From JANQEU01 sp965228045 (GTDB taxonomy: Bacteria > Bacteroidota > Bacteroidia > Cytophagales > Cyclobacteriaceae): a DNA stretch of 64,000 nucleotides. The notes beneath the pieces were generated by a model that was not told where the DNA came from, searched no databases, and worked only from the letters and a program-made list of their open reading frames with translations. How positions within the stretch are numbered: position 1 is the first letter of the stretch; each line of letters starts with the position of its first letter. The position numbers and the translations under genes were made by a program. The stretch covers positions 2,604,001 to 2,668,000 of the forward strand of contig OZ245789.1 of the NCBI GenBank assembly GCA_965228045.1, given 5' to 3'. Below are positions 1-9,398 of this stretch, piece after piece.

Positions 1-1
1 T

Positions 2-832
2 TCAAAGGGGAGATTGCTTGGGAAAGTATTCATTCAGAACGTGGCGATTTCCACACCTGAGACCACACTTCAGGAAATTCTGGAACCCTCTGATTGGATC
101 CAGGTCATGTCCCCTGTCGATGAGGCGGTGGAGCTATTTGAGAAAGGGAAGATCATCAACCTCCCAGTTGTTGACATGGACAATTACCTGCTCGGGATCA
201 TCAGGAGTGAAACGTTGATATCTGAAACCCAAAAGGAGGCTTCCGAGGATGTACTGGCGATGTTTGGTGCCGGCAGGGAAGAACGTGCCCTTTCCAGTCC
301 CTGGTTCGCAGTGAAGAAGCGTTTGCCATGGTTGGAAATCAACCTTGCAACGGCCTTCCTGGCCGCATCAATTGTGGGTGTATTTGAAGAAACAATTGCC
401 CAGGTCACAGTGCTGGCTGTATTTCTGCCGGTGGTCGCAGGACAATCGGGCAACACTGGTTCTCAGGCATTGGCGGTTACTATGCGCGGACTGGCGCTAA
501 GAGAAATACAGACAAGTCAGTGGTGGAAAGTAGCCAGAAAAGAAGTGGCGGTAGGGTTTATCAATGGAATCGCAGTGGCCCTGACCACTTCCATCATCGC
601 TTACTTTTGGGCTTCATCCTTTGGAATAGCCCTGGTGATCGGAACCTCGATGGTGCTGTCAATGGTCATCGCCGGCTTTAGTGGAGCTGTTGTGCCAATC
701 GTACTCAAAGCTTTCGGGCAGGACCCGGCACAGTCATCTTCCATCGTTCTGACCACGGTAACGGACATCATGGGCTTTTTGAGCTTTTTAGGATTGGCGA
801 CAGTATTGGGATCGGCACTTGGTATATTTTGA
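2..832 (+). CDS. mgtE: Magnesium transporter MgtE, C-terminal part (5' truncated by window edge)
   Basis: The frame is open from base 2, so the true start lies before the window. The visible part begins inside the second CBS motif (up to about residue 75 of the visible protein, with the IINLPVVD and LLGIIR segments) and continues into the MgtE membrane domain, about five hydrophobic helices from residue ~108 to the end. The VAGQSGNTGSQALAVTMRGLA stretch is the signature of this domain, where the family binds Mg2+ in the pore. MgtE proteins are inner-membrane Mg2+ channels gated by their cytoplasmic N and CBS domains. TTG at 14 is only an apparent start. Family identity is secure; regulation cannot be judged because the upstream region is missing. 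Confidence 0.93.
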   Translation, partial: SKGRLLGKVFIQNVAISTPETTLQEILEPSDWIQVMSPVDEAVELFEKGKIINLPVVDMDNYLLGIIRSETLISETQKEASEDVLAMFGAGREERALSSPWFAVKKRLPWLEINLATAFLAASIVGVFEETIAQVTVLAVFLPVVAGQSGNTGSQALAVTMRGLALREIQTSQWWKVARKEVAVGFINGIAVALTTSIIAYFWASSFGIALVIGTSMVLSMVIAGFSGAVVPIVLKAFGQDPAQSSSIVLTTVTDIMGFLSFLGLATVLGSALGIF

Positions 833-889
833 TTTATGGTTTCGTAATCAGATTTGTGCTAGATTAAGAATCAATACAAACCTATTTCT

Positions 890-2341
890 ATGAACCATCT
901 CCGAAACACCCTGGCTCTTGTCGTTATACTATTATCCTTTTTTCATGTCAATGCCCAGGAAAGCCATCGTTATCAAACGGACTTTACCATCGAAGATTTC
1001 AACAGGAGACGCACTGCCATATTAGATGCAATCGGGAATAATTCAGTAGCTCTCGTGCAGGCCGCAGATGGCATAACAGGGTTTGCAGTTTTTCGACAAA
1101 CCAATAGCTTTTATTACCTGACGGGTCTTGAGACAGCCAATTCGTATCTGCTCCTTAACGGAAAGAACAGGCAATCCACACTTTACCTGCCCCATAGAGA
1201 TGAGGGTAGGGAAAGAGGGGAAGGTAAGGTTCTATCAGCGGAAGATGCCGACCTTGTCAAGGAGCTTACAGGTGTGGACAGGGTACGAGCAATAGAATTT
1301 TTATCCAGGGATCTTGTGGGCACGGGTTTAATCAAATCTGAAACACCGATAATTTATACGCCATTAAGTCCTGCCGAAACTGGAAACGATAGCAGAGATG
1401 AATTGCTGAACGGTCAGGCCCGCGCGGCTTCTGATCCCTGGGACGGACAACCATCGAGAGAGGCTCGTTTTGTCAAACTAATTAATGACCGTTTTCCACA
1501 GTTTGAAATCAAGGATCTGTCTCCGATACTTGACGAAATGCGTCTGATCAAGGATGAGAACGAGATCAAGATGATAAGAAAAGCTACACAGGTGGCAGGA
1601 ATGGCAATTATCGAATCCATGCGCTCTACCAATCCTGGCATTTATGAATATCAACTCGATGCAGCAGCCAAATACATCTTTTATATGCATGGAGCACAGG
1701 GTGACGGATATTCATCCATCATTGGAGGTGGGACCAATGCCTATATGGGACATTATTTCCACAAGACAGATGTGTTAAAAGATGGAGACATGGTACTCAT
1801 GGATTATGCTCCTGATATCGGATATTATACAAGTGATGTAACCAGGATATGGCCCGTGAACGGAAAGTTTGACACAGATCAACGTGCGCTTTACGAATAT
1901 ATCGTGGCATATAGAGATGCCTTGTTTAAATACATTAAACCAGGCGTGACCTCAGAAGAAGTATTGGATCAGGCTGCAGCCGACATGGCAGTATATCTTG
2001 AGGGCAAAACGTTTGGAAACGAGGCGCACCGGAAGGCCGTTGAGGAAGGAATTAAGTTCAGGGGGCATTTTCAGCATCCTGTAGGTATGGCGGTTCATGA
2101 TGTGGGCAGGGTTCATAGAAAGCCCCTTGTGCCAGGTATGGTCTTCACCATTGACCCGATGATCTGGATTCCGGAAGAAAGGCTTTACATCCGGATTGAA
2201 GACATGGCTTTGGTGACAGAAGATGGCGTTGAAAACATGAGCGCTTTTGTACCTTCAAGTATTGAGGATGTGGAAAAAACGATCAAAGAAGAAGGTTTGA
2301 CCGAGTTTAGACCTGCGACCAAACTGCCTTTTGAAAAATAA
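890..2341 (+). CDS. Secreted Xaa-Pro aminopeptidase (M24B family)
   Basis: 483 residues. An N-terminal signal peptide (about residues 1-22, ending ...HVNAQ) predicts export. Residues ~30-170 form the aminopeptidase-P N-terminal domain (contains FAVFRQTNSFYYLTGLE), and ~225-470 the pita-bread M24 domain. Metal-ligand regions are visible: MDYAPDIGYYTSDVTR (two Asp), HPVGMAVHDVG (His), TIDPMIW and IRIEDMALVTEDG (Glu). The family removes N-terminal residues preceding proline using two Mn/Zn ions. It stands alone between mgtE and a convergent M1 peptidase gene, which suggests a role in extracellular or periplasmic peptide degradation. Start ATG at 890 fits the signal peptide. Substrate range is unknown. 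Confidence 0.92.
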   Translation: MNHLRNTLALVVILLSFFHVNAQESHRYQTDFTIEDFNRRRTAILDAIGNNSVALVQAADGITGFAVFRQTNSFYYLTGLETANSYLLLNGKNRQSTLYLPHRDEGRERGEGKVLSAEDADLVKELTGVDRVRAIEFLSRDLVGTGLIKSETPIIYTPLSPAETGNDSRDELLNGQARAASDPWDGQPSREARFVKLINDRFPQFEIKDLSPILDEMRLIKDENEIKMIRKATQVAGMAIIESMRSTNPGIYEYQLDAAAKYIFYMHGAQGDGYSSIIGGGTNAYMGHYFHKTDVLKDGDMVLMDYAPDIGYYTSDVTRIWPVNGKFDTDQRALYEYIVAYRDALFKYIKPGVTSEEVLDQAAADMAVYLEGKTFGNEAHRKAVEEGIKFRGHFQHPVGMAVHDVGRVHRKPLVPGMVFTIDPMIWIPEERLYIRIEDMALVTEDGVENMSAFVPSSIEDVEKTIKEEGLTEFRPATKLPFEK

Positions 2342-2426
2342 ATCTAAGTAGAGGGATGTAACAAGCTGAAATAAAGCATTTTATCAAATCATGCTAATCC
2401 AGATCTCCAGTGCTAACTGACTCAAT

Positions 2427-4061
2427 TCATTCCTCTGAAAAGGTCCATTCTGCCAGCAATACCGTCCGAGGATCGATAGCTACCTCCGATGGACGAGAAT
2501 CAACCGGAATCGAGATTTCAAGAGAGGATTCATTGAATTCCATAGATTTTATTTCCGGTAGTGTTTCATCGCCATGGATACCAATCTCAATAGGAAACCG
2601 AAAATCATATCCATCATCGTTCACCTTGCTCAGGGAAATTTTGACAGTCTTTGTTGCCTCGTTATAGCTCCATTTTCCGTCAAGGATTATATGACCACCC
2701 TGGTTGAGCCATTGAGTAAAAAACCAGTCAAGTTCCTGCCCCGATACATTTTCGATTTCTCGCTGAAAGTCAGCCGTCGTCGCAGTTCCATTCACATATT
2801 TTCGATAATAGTTTTTGATTCCAATTTCAAAGTTTTCATCACCCACCTGATTTCTGAGCATATGAAGAATCCAGGCACCCCTCTGGTATATCTGGCCTGT
2901 GGTTACATTGGCCATGTCCTGCAGGTTGTCATGCACGATCGTGTAATCCTTATTGTCCTTATAGAAGTTGTAGACTCTTTCTCTCGCTTGTTTAAGACCA
3001 TCGACAAAGTCCTCTCTTCCGTAGGCAAATTCTCTGAACAGCAGTGTAAAATAGGTAGCAAAACCCTCACTGAGCCAAACATCATCCCAACTGGATTCGG
3101 TCACGGCGTTACCAAACCATTGATGGGCGATTTCATGGATGATTACATTGCGCCAACGTGTTTCACGCGTGCCGGTGACTGAATTGTCTCCATACAAAAT
3201 GGCCGAAGCGGCCTCCATGCCACCCCCAACACTGTTGGATTGTACGTTGGCAAGCTTTTCATATTGAAAGGGTCCCACATAGTCATCGTAAAAGGCCAAC
3301 GCCCGTTTGGTTGGTACCGCGAAGTCATAGAATCCGGCATCCCGATCCTGCTTATATACCCAGGTCTGAATCGATTTTCCATGGAACTCATCCACATACT
3401 GGACGGCAAACTCCGCCACACCAACTACATACAACCAACAGGAAATGGGAACGGATTGCTTCCAGTGAGTCTTTTTCATGCCATCTTCAAGATTGCTTTC
3501 CTCCATTAACAGGCCGTTGGAAATGACCTGATACTTCACGGGAGCGAAAATGATCATTTCGGAAGTGGCCTTATCAGAGGGATGGTCTACCGTGGGCAAC
3601 CAGTTGCGGGCTTTATTGGGCCAGTTGTCACTGAAAAAGGTTCTGTCACCGTATTTATTAGGTCCAATGATCAGGCCTGTTACGGGGATACCACCATAAT
3701 AAACTGTAAGTTTCTGTTCCGTGTTTTCATTGGACGACTTACCCAGGTCAATGGTCAATGCATTGTCCCTATGAATGTAGTCAAGACTAATATTTCCCAT
3801 GGTTACTGAATCTACTTTCATGCCTTTTCCTTCGCTCATTGAGATGAGGTCAAGCCTGATTTCCCTTATGCCTTCTGTTTTGAAAAGGGCGGTGATGTCA
3901 GCAGACCCGGAGATTCTATCCGAATCATCAGTAAATGTCAACTGAAATCGATAGTGAACAATGTCTATGTTGGGGTTTTTGGTGTAGGGATCAGCAATTG
4001 CAGTTCTCATTGACACCAAAGCCAATATTAAAAGTAGAAATGGCTGGAGTCTTATAGTCAT
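2427..4061 (-). CDS. Secreted M1 family zinc aminopeptidase
   Basis: 544 residues with an N-terminal signal peptide (about 1-23). The zinc site is complete: HEIAH at 309-313 followed 18 residues later by Glu332 (in LSEGFATYF). The upstream GGGMEAAS stretch near residue 280 corresponds to the GAMEN exopeptidase motif of the family. The N-terminal ~200 residues are the beta-sandwich domain. It is shorter than classic ~850-residue aminopeptidase N, lacking the long C-terminal helical domain, as is usual in Bacteroidota secreted M1 enzymes. It converges on the Xaa-Pro aminopeptidase gene. It probably cleaves peptides outside the cytoplasm; specificity is not predictable. Confidence 0.92.
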   Translation of the reverse strand: MTIRLQPFLLLILALVSMRTAIADPYTKNPNIDIVHYRFQLTFTDDSDRISGSADITALFKTEGIREIRLDLISMSEGKGMKVDSVTMGNISLDYIHRDNALTIDLGKSSNENTEQKLTVYYGGIPVTGLIIGPNKYGDRTFFSDNWPNKARNWLPTVDHPSDKATSEMIIFAPVKYQVISNGLLMEESNLEDGMKKTHWKQSVPISCWLYVVGVAEFAVQYVDEFHGKSIQTWVYKQDRDAGFYDFAVPTKRALAFYDDYVGPFQYEKLANVQSNSVGGGMEAASAILYGDNSVTGTRETRWRNVIIHEIAHQWFGNAVTESSWDDVWLSEGFATYFTLLFREFAYGREDFVDGLKQARERVYNFYKDNKDYTIVHDNLQDMANVTTGQIYQRGAWILHMLRNQVGDENFEIGIKNYYRKYVNGTATTADFQREIENVSGQELDWFFTQWLNQGGHIILDGKWSYNEATKTVKISLSKVNDDGYDFRFPIEIGIHGDETLPEIKSMEFNESSLEISIPVDSRPSEVAIDPRTVLLAEWTFSEE

Positions 4062-4084
4062 ATGTCCATTACATTATGAAGGAA

Positions 4085-4510
4085 TTAAATTCTATTGGCT
4101 TCCTTAAGCATATCCAAGGCCTCATCGACGCTGGTAACTTCGAAGGTTTGCATACCCTTCTGATTGGAGTTGATCCGAGCCACTTTCTTGGTAGAAAGCT
4201 TGGCAACAGCAGACGATGGTAGCACCACAAAAAAATGCTTGATGCCTATTTCGGCACATTTAGGGGCAACGGTACTTTCAATAAACTGTTGGATCTCTAT
4301 TTTGAATACTCCGGTAGAGTCACTTGTATCCACGATCCAGGTGGTTACACGATGCTTTTCAGCATACTCAAGACCTATATCGTGAATGTTGGCTTTGAAC
4401 TCACCCAGGGACACGAGGAGATTTTTCCAGGTGTCGATCATGGCGTTAATATCCTCATGGTGATGTCCCACCATTTTGCCAGGGATGCTGTAAACTTCAA
4501 TTTTGTTCAT
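4085..4510 (-). CDS. Hypothetical protein with STAS/SpoIIAA-like fold character
   Basis: 141 residues, no signal peptide or membrane segment. The order of elements (VTTWIVDTSDSTGVF, then an amphipathic helix, then IKHFFVVLPSS, then MQTFEVTSVDEALDML) resembles the SpoIIAA-like/STAS-type alpha/beta fold found in many Bacteroidota cytoplasmic proteins. No catalytic motif was recognised. It follows, on the same strand, upstream of the M1 peptidase gene with a 23-bp gap, so the two may be co-transcribed although the products lie in different compartments. ATG at 4510 is the only good start. Fold assignment is a judgement from pattern, not a search. Confidence 0.6.
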   Translation of the reverse strand: MNKIEVYSIPGKMVGHHHEDINAMIDTWKNLLVSLGEFKANIHDIGLEYAEKHRVTTWIVDTSDSTGVFKIEIQQFIESTVAPKCAEIGIKHFFVVLPSSAVAKLSTKKVARINSNQKGMQTFEVTSVDEALDMLKEANRI

Positions 4511-4719
4511 ATCGATGATTCAGTTAGCGATTTTGTATTTAAGTGTGTCGTGCGGCTGAGCTTGTGCAAAATAGGCAATGTGGCCTTTTCCGAAGTCATT
4601 TACTAAGATATTGTTTGAGATAGATATTTAGTCTTTCTTCAGATGAGTGAAAAATGAACAATGGAAATACAATCTTGTAATCATTTGGTTAGTTTTAACT
4701 CCAAATCAGTAAAAGGAAG

Positions 4720-5352
4720 ATGTCACAGAATCCGGGAAGCGGTGGCAAGCCCATTGCCATCATCATCATAATCGTCATATTAATACTGGCAGGAGGGGGA
4801 GCCTGGTACTTTTTTAGTTACAAACCAGCCCAGGAAGCGAAGGAAAAGGCCCGTCTTGAACGAATCGCGCAGGAAGAAGCTGCCCAAAGGGCGGAAGAAG
4901 AGAAGAAGGCAAGGTATGATCAACTAATAGTGGATGCCGATGCCGCGTTGGAACAGGAAAACTGGCAAGTCGCCCAGGCTGATTACTCGGAGGCATCATC
5001 CCTGTACCCGAATGAGCAATATCCGAAGGATCAGTTAACCATAGTAAATGCAAAACTGGATGAGCTGGCGGCTTTAGAGGCCCAAAGGCAAGCAGGGGAG
5101 GTAAATACAGTGTCCACTTCTACCGGACGATATTACGTGATTGTGTCCAGCAGTATCGATGGTGATCTGGCTATGGACTATGCTACCAAATTGGCGAAAG
5201 AGGGAAATAATGTAAAGATTATTCCACCTTCTGGTCGCAATAGACTTTTTCATCGGGTTTCCATCGACGATTTTGCTGACTTAAGCCAGGCCGTAGCCGC
5301 AACTCAATCCTATAGTTCTTTAGGTGAAGGAGTCTGGGTTTTGGGGTATTGA
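4720..5352 (+). CDS. Single-pass membrane protein with C-terminal SPOR domain
   Basis: 210 residues. Short cytoplasmic tail, one transmembrane helix at about 12-33, then a charged Lys/Glu/Ala-rich helical stalk (~36-65), a TPR-like helical pair (~66-118) and a C-terminal SPOR-type domain (~133-210, starting RYYVIVSSS). SPOR domains bind denuded peptidoglycan glycans at division sites, so a periplasmic cell-envelope or division role is likely. A good ribosome binding site (AAAGGAAG) lies just before ATG 4720. It is followed by an interspersed-repeat block, so it is probably a single-gene unit. The SPOR call is supported by the alternation of strand and helix and the final VWVLGY strand. Confidence 0.75.
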   Translation: MSQNPGSGGKPIAIIIIIVILILAGGGAWYFFSYKPAQEAKEKARLERIAQEEAAQRAEEEKKARYDQLIVDADAALEQENWQVAQADYSEASSLYPNEQYPKDQLTIVNAKLDELAALEAQRQAGEVNTVSTSTGRYYVIVSSSIDGDLAMDYATKLAKEGNNVKIIPPSGRNRLFHRVSIDDFADLSQAVAATQSYSSLGEGVWVLGY

Positions 5353-5410
5353 AATTGGTATTAGTTTCTAGTTAGTTAGTTTCTAGTTAGTAGTTCCTGG
5401 CTTTAGTAAT

Positions 5411-5740
5411 ACTCATCTCTGCGCTAATCCGCGAAATCAGCGGGAAAACCTGTTATGCTGTTGCACAGAGATGCGCAAAGAAGACACAGAGCTTCGCAAA
5501 GCCTTTACTAAATCCATTCTGCGTGAATCTGCGAGATCAGCGGGAACCCTTGTTGTACTGTTGCGCGGAGATACTCAAAGAAGACCCAGAGCTACACAAA
5601 GCCTCCGAAAAGCTACCTCTGCGCTAATCTGCGGAAAACTCATTTGCTTTCCACAAAGATTCACAAAGAAGACACAGAGTTTCACAAAGCTTGTTTTTCA
5701 CTTCTGCCTTAATCTGCGTCATCTGCGGGAAACTTTTTAT
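5411..5740. repeat. Interspersed repeat family B, first block
   Basis: About four degenerate tandem copies of an 85-90 bp unit. Each unit has a CTCTGCG...AATCTGCG...ATCAGCGGGAA left part and a GAGATACGCAAAG...ACACAGAG right part. The ends (CTCTG / CAGAG) are complementary, so each copy can form an imperfect hairpin. Copies here at about 5414-5500 and 5516-5605 are nearly the same as copies at about 8083-8170 and 8274-8360. The whole gap 5353-5800 holds only these repeats, a short TAGTTAG tract at 5360-5400 and no credible gene; the apparent open frame over 5471-5935 is repeat sequence. Confidence 0.75.
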
Positions 5741-5800
5741 CGATTAGGCAAAGATCTGCAATCATCCGGATTCCATATTTCAGATTCAGTCCTCATTGAA

Positions 5801-6538
5801 TCAGATCTCATATGTCTTGCCAATAGGAATGACGCGATCCCCAATCACCACATTTTCAGTATTGTAGGAATCAATTTCTCTATGGTTTATTACATAAGAC
5901 TTATGAATGCGCCTAAAATTGAAATCAAGCATTGATTCAGCCTCTTTCAGGGTCATATAAGAGATAAGTGACTTATGATTTTTCAGGTAAATGGTAATGT
6001 AATTGCCCAATCCTTCAATATATAAAATATCGGATGGCAATACTCTATGAAATCTCTTTTCGCTCCGTATCTCCAATGGCTCTTCGCGGGTGATTCCGGC
6101 CCGATGTCGTTCCCCGATCCATAATTTGTACAACTTCATGGCTGAGAGCAGCATGACCGTTGAATTGACCAGGACAATGGACCGAATGACAGACGAAGTA
6201 CCGAACATAGGTCCTTCTTCCACAAATAAGAGCTCATGAAAATAAAAAGTCAGGACTCTCTGAACAACGCCTCCAATGACAATGAGCACCGAATACCAAA
6301 TGGCAAAAGCTTCTGTTCTTTCCTTCTCCAGATACTTTGGAATCAGGAAATAAAGTGAGATGTAAGATGCAGCTATTCGAACAGGCATTAGAATAAATTC
6401 CAGCTGAAAAGACTCGAAAAGGTTTCCATCCTGTGCCCAAAGAAGGCTGAAGAATATGTAATAGGAAACCCAGAATACCACATGGGTCGCAATTCTGGAT
6501 TGGAATAGGTACAGTTCCCTTGAAATTAGCTTTGTCAT
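5801..6538 (-). CDS. Membrane-anchored LytTR-domain transcription regulator
   Basis: 245 residues. The first ~140 residues contain about four hydrophobic helices (20-37, 47-67, 79-100 and 120-138). The C-terminal ~100 residues are a LytTR DNA-binding domain (KRFHRVLPSDILYIEGLGNYITIY ... RIHKSYVINHREIDSY). Such proteins, common in Bacteroidota, sense something at the membrane and bind DNA directly without a separate receiver domain. It is divergent from the PDZ-hydrolase gene at 6660 and separated by ~120 bp, so it may control it; this is inference. ATG at 6538 is the natural start. Confidence 0.85.
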   Translation of the reverse strand: MTKLISRELYLFQSRIATHVVFWVSYYIFFSLLWAQDGNLFESFQLEFILMPVRIAASYISLYFLIPKYLEKERTEAFAIWYSVLIVIGGVVQRVLTFYFHELLFVEEGPMFGTSSVIRSIVLVNSTVMLLSAMKLYKLWIGERHRAGITREEPLEIRSEKRFHRVLPSDILYIEGLGNYITIYLKNHKSLISYMTLKEAESMLDFNFRRIHKSYVINHREIDSYNTENVVIGDRVIPIGKTYEI

Positions 6539-6659
6539 AAGTCATAAAATTCGGAACACTCACATAAGAAACGACTTCCTACGAATAAAACAGAGATTTC
6601 GAAAAAGCTTATTCCATTAATTCACGTTCCGAAAAGTCAAACAAAACAAAAGCTTTAAA

Positions 6660-7964
6660 ATGAGAACTCTATTCGTTATCGGTCTTATAATCTCTTTGAA
6701 TTACGTCTATGCGCAGGATTTGGAGCGTAGGGCTTCATGGAATGCCAAATTTTCGTTGGTTGCCAATTCTCCCGGCGCTATGATAACAACCTTGGATGAA
6801 GCAAGCCCATTGGCAACAGCTGGGATTGAGGAAGGGGATATTTTTCTTAAAGTTGATGGACGATTGATTAAGTCATATGAGGACTGGGATGCCATCACTT
6901 ATGGCATCAGGGCTAACCGGATCACAAGAATACAATACAGAAGAAATGACTACGTGCGAATTTTGGATGTCAGGCTAAATGAGATCGGAAAGGAAGTTCA
7001 TGACGCGCTCGAAACTTCCTATGAAACTGTTACCAGTGATTATGGCGTACGACAACGAACGATTATCACCAGACCAGTGGAAGCCGAAGGCAAACTTCCG
7101 GCTATCATTCTAATTCAGGGATTAAGTTGCAGCACGATTGAAAATTATGAAGGAAGAGTTGGTAATTGGCCAAGACACATCAATGACCTTGTTGAAAAAT
7201 CGGGAATGGTGGTGATGAGAGTCGATAAACCCGGAGTGGGTGACAGTGAGGGAGATTGCTCGGCAACAGATTTTCTGACGGAACTCGCCGGCTACGAAGC
7301 TGCTATTCGCTCGCTACTATCCAAGTCCTATGTGGATACATCCAGAATTGTTGTCTACGGTGCCAGTATGGGTAGTGCCCTGGCTCCTCTATTGGCCAAT
7401 AGATTTGATTTGGCCGGTGTCATTTCGGATGGAACGTTCTTTAAAACCTGGTTTGAGCACATGTTGGAAATAGAAAGAAGGATCAGACAGATGAGTGGTG
7501 ATAATGAATCCACGATCGTAAAAAAACTGAATCAGGCCTACATTCCACTCTATTACGGGATGCTGATTGACGGGAAATCTTATGAGGAAGTGATCAATGA
7601 GCACCCGGCTCTAGCCGAATACAATTACCACGGAGCTCAGCACATGTACGGAAGACCTATGGAGTATTATCAGCAGTTGCAACAAATGGACCTGGCTGGT
7701 GAATGGGAGAGAATTCAGGTCCCGGTCAGGATATTATATGGTTCAAATGACTGGATCATGTCGGAATATGACAATCAAATGATAATGGATGTTCTGGACC
7801 GGAATGGCCACATGGACCACGAACTTCTTATTTATACCGGGCTGGATCACTGGAACACTATTCATGAAACAGAGAGCGACTCGTTTCATGGAAAACCCGG
7901 TAAGTGGGACCCAAAGGTGCCTGAGATAATAGTAGATTGGGCAAAAGAAATAGTTGAGAATTAG
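6660..7964 (+). CDS. Secreted alpha/beta hydrolase with N-terminal PDZ domain
   Basis: 434 residues. Signal peptide about 1-19 (ending YAQ). Residues ~35-105 form a PDZ-like domain with the typical ASPLATAGIEEGDIFLKVDG segment. Residues ~135-434 are an alpha/beta hydrolase: oxyanion region ILIQGLSC, nucleophile elbow GASMGS with Ser236, acid in the YGSNDWIMSE segment, and His in GLDHWNTIHE near the end. This architecture resembles secreted prolyl-oligopeptidase-like esterases of Bacteroidota. Substrate unknown. It is divergent from the LytTR regulator at 5801 and is followed by the second family B repeat block. Confidence 0.87.
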   Translation: MRTLFVIGLIISLNYVYAQDLERRASWNAKFSLVANSPGAMITTLDEASPLATAGIEEGDIFLKVDGRLIKSYEDWDAITYGIRANRITRIQYRRNDYVRILDVRLNEIGKEVHDALETSYETVTSDYGVRQRTIITRPVEAEGKLPAIILIQGLSCSTIENYEGRVGNWPRHINDLVEKSGMVVMRVDKPGVGDSEGDCSATDFLTELAGYEAAIRSLLSKSYVDTSRIVVYGASMGSALAPLLANRFDLAGVISDGTFFKTWFEHMLEIERRIRQMSGDNESTIVKKLNQAYIPLYYGMLIDGKSYEEVINEHPALAEYNYHGAQHMYGRPMEYYQQLQQMDLAGEWERIQVPVRILYGSNDWIMSEYDNQMIMDVLDRNGHMDHELLIYTGLDHWNTIHETESDSFHGKPGKWDPKVPEIIVDWAKEIVEN

Positions 7965-7974
7965 GACGATAGTA

Positions 7975-8405
7975 GCGGAAACTCATTTTGCTATTAAACA
8001 AAGATTCACAAAGTATGTCATACCTCTGCGTGAATCTGCGAGATCAGCGGGAACCTTATTCGAAGCCTTAACTAAATTCCCTCTGTGCTAATCCGCGGAA
8101 TCAGCGGGAAAACCTGTTATGCTGTTGCACAGAGATACGCAAAGGAGACACAGAGATAAGCAAAGTATGTTATACCTCTGCGTGGATCTGCATCATCTGC
8201 GGGAAACTCATTTGCTATTGCGCAAAGATTCACAAAGTAGATATAGAGTTACTCGAAGCCTTAACTAAATCCATTCTGCGTGAATCTGCGAGATCAGCGG
8301 GAACCTTTGCTGTACTGTTTCACGGAGATACTCAAAGAAAACACAGAGCTTCGCAAAGACTACAAATTATCCTCCTCTGCGTGAATCAGCGAAATCAGCG
8401 GGAAA
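7975..8405. repeat. Interspersed repeat family B, second block
   Basis: About five degenerate copies of the same 85-90 bp unit seen at 5411-5740, in the same orientation. Recurrent words are CTGCGTGAATCTGCGAGATC, AGCGGGAA and ACACAGAG. The stretch 7965-8429 holds no other feature. Together with the first block it brackets the LytTR regulator and the PDZ-hydrolase. Confidence 0.75.
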
Positions 8406-8429
8406 CTACTTTCCCTTCAGCTTCCCTAA

Positions 8430-9266
8430 TCAAACAGACCAGAACGTAATGAAGAACAGCAACCCTCTGTAAAGTTGTAATGAAAGTGTAAACGCTCCGA
8501 TACACAAGATCACGTTCACAATAGATCTAACCCAGCCAAACTCATAGAAAGTACGCTCTAAGTGGATAAAAAAGAATGCAAGGAATATGACAATGAAAAA
8601 CGTCAGATAGAAATTGGAGAAAAGGAACTGTAAATCAACTGGAGAGATTGTGATCATCAATAACAGTATTAGACTATATAATTGAATGCAATAAAACAGG
8701 ATAAAGCTCATCAATTCCAGGCTTGTGGTCAGATGGTCCGCGAGTAGGTTTCTTTTACTCCCAATATGTATCAACCAAAAGAAGAGCGCCATTAAGAGCA
8801 CCATAAGGATCAGCAGTAATTTCGATAGCTCTGCCGTTTTGGTGTCGTATAGAAACTCGTATTCCTCAAATGTCATATCCCGTTCAGCTATTTCCTCCTG
8901 GACCCATCCGGAGGCAATTTCACTGTGTACAAAGGCGTCATTGACCTGGATGCTAAGATTGGTTGTGAAAGTATTGACCAGGGGAAACAAAAAGTAGATC
9001 AGGTTGGCAAGAAAAAACAATGAAATCGGCTTCATATAGGACACTCTTCTACCTTCCACGAAGTTTTTAGAGAATAGCCCCGGAGAAATGAGCATCATCT
9101 TCAGCGTTCGCCAGAGTTTATTATCCGCGAACGTGAATGCATTGAATAGTTCTCCGAAAAAGCGTTTTAGTTTTCGATCTTCCTCCCGGATTACTTTTTC
9201 GCCGCAATGGTTACAGTAGTTGCCTTCAAATTGGCTTCCGCAAGATTTACAGGTCAATGTTGCCAC
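8430..9266 (-). CDS. DUF3667 family membrane protein with zinc ribbon
   Basis: 278 residues. An N-terminal CKSCG...CNHCG zinc ribbon (Cys6, Cys9, Cys18, Cys21) is followed by the basic DRKLKRFFGELFNAF segment and four to five transmembrane helices, the arrangement of DUF3667 proteins of Bacteroidota. Function of the family is unknown. The start is GTG at 9266: an in-frame TGA lies directly upstream, and the next internal Met would remove the zinc ribbon. It is divergent from the APC permease gene. Confidence 0.82.
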   Translation of the reverse strand: MATLTCKSCGSQFEGNYCNHCGEKVIREEDRKLKRFFGELFNAFTFADNKLWRTLKMMLISPGLFSKNFVEGRRVSYMKPISLFFLANLIYFLFPLVNTFTTNLSIQVNDAFVHSEIASGWVQEEIAERDMTFEEYEFLYDTKTAELSKLLLILMVLLMALFFWLIHIGSKRNLLADHLTTSLELMSFILFYCIQLYSLILLLMITISPVDLQFLFSNFYLTFFIVIFLAFFFIHLERTFYEFGWVRSIVNVILCIGAFTLSLQLYRGLLFFITFWSV

Positions 9267-9398
9267 TCATCCAAAGTTTGGTTCATCAAATCTACTACAA
9301 GGTACCATGCGGATGTTTCATCGCCTGACAGCATCAAAATGAACCTTTAAAATAAGGTTGGTTGTACTATCTTTCCGATTCACCTGATATGATAGAGA

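Noticed and set aside
5471..5935. 154-residue open frame
   Set aside because: Runs through repeat family B and the antisense of the LytTR gene; low-complexity, no family.
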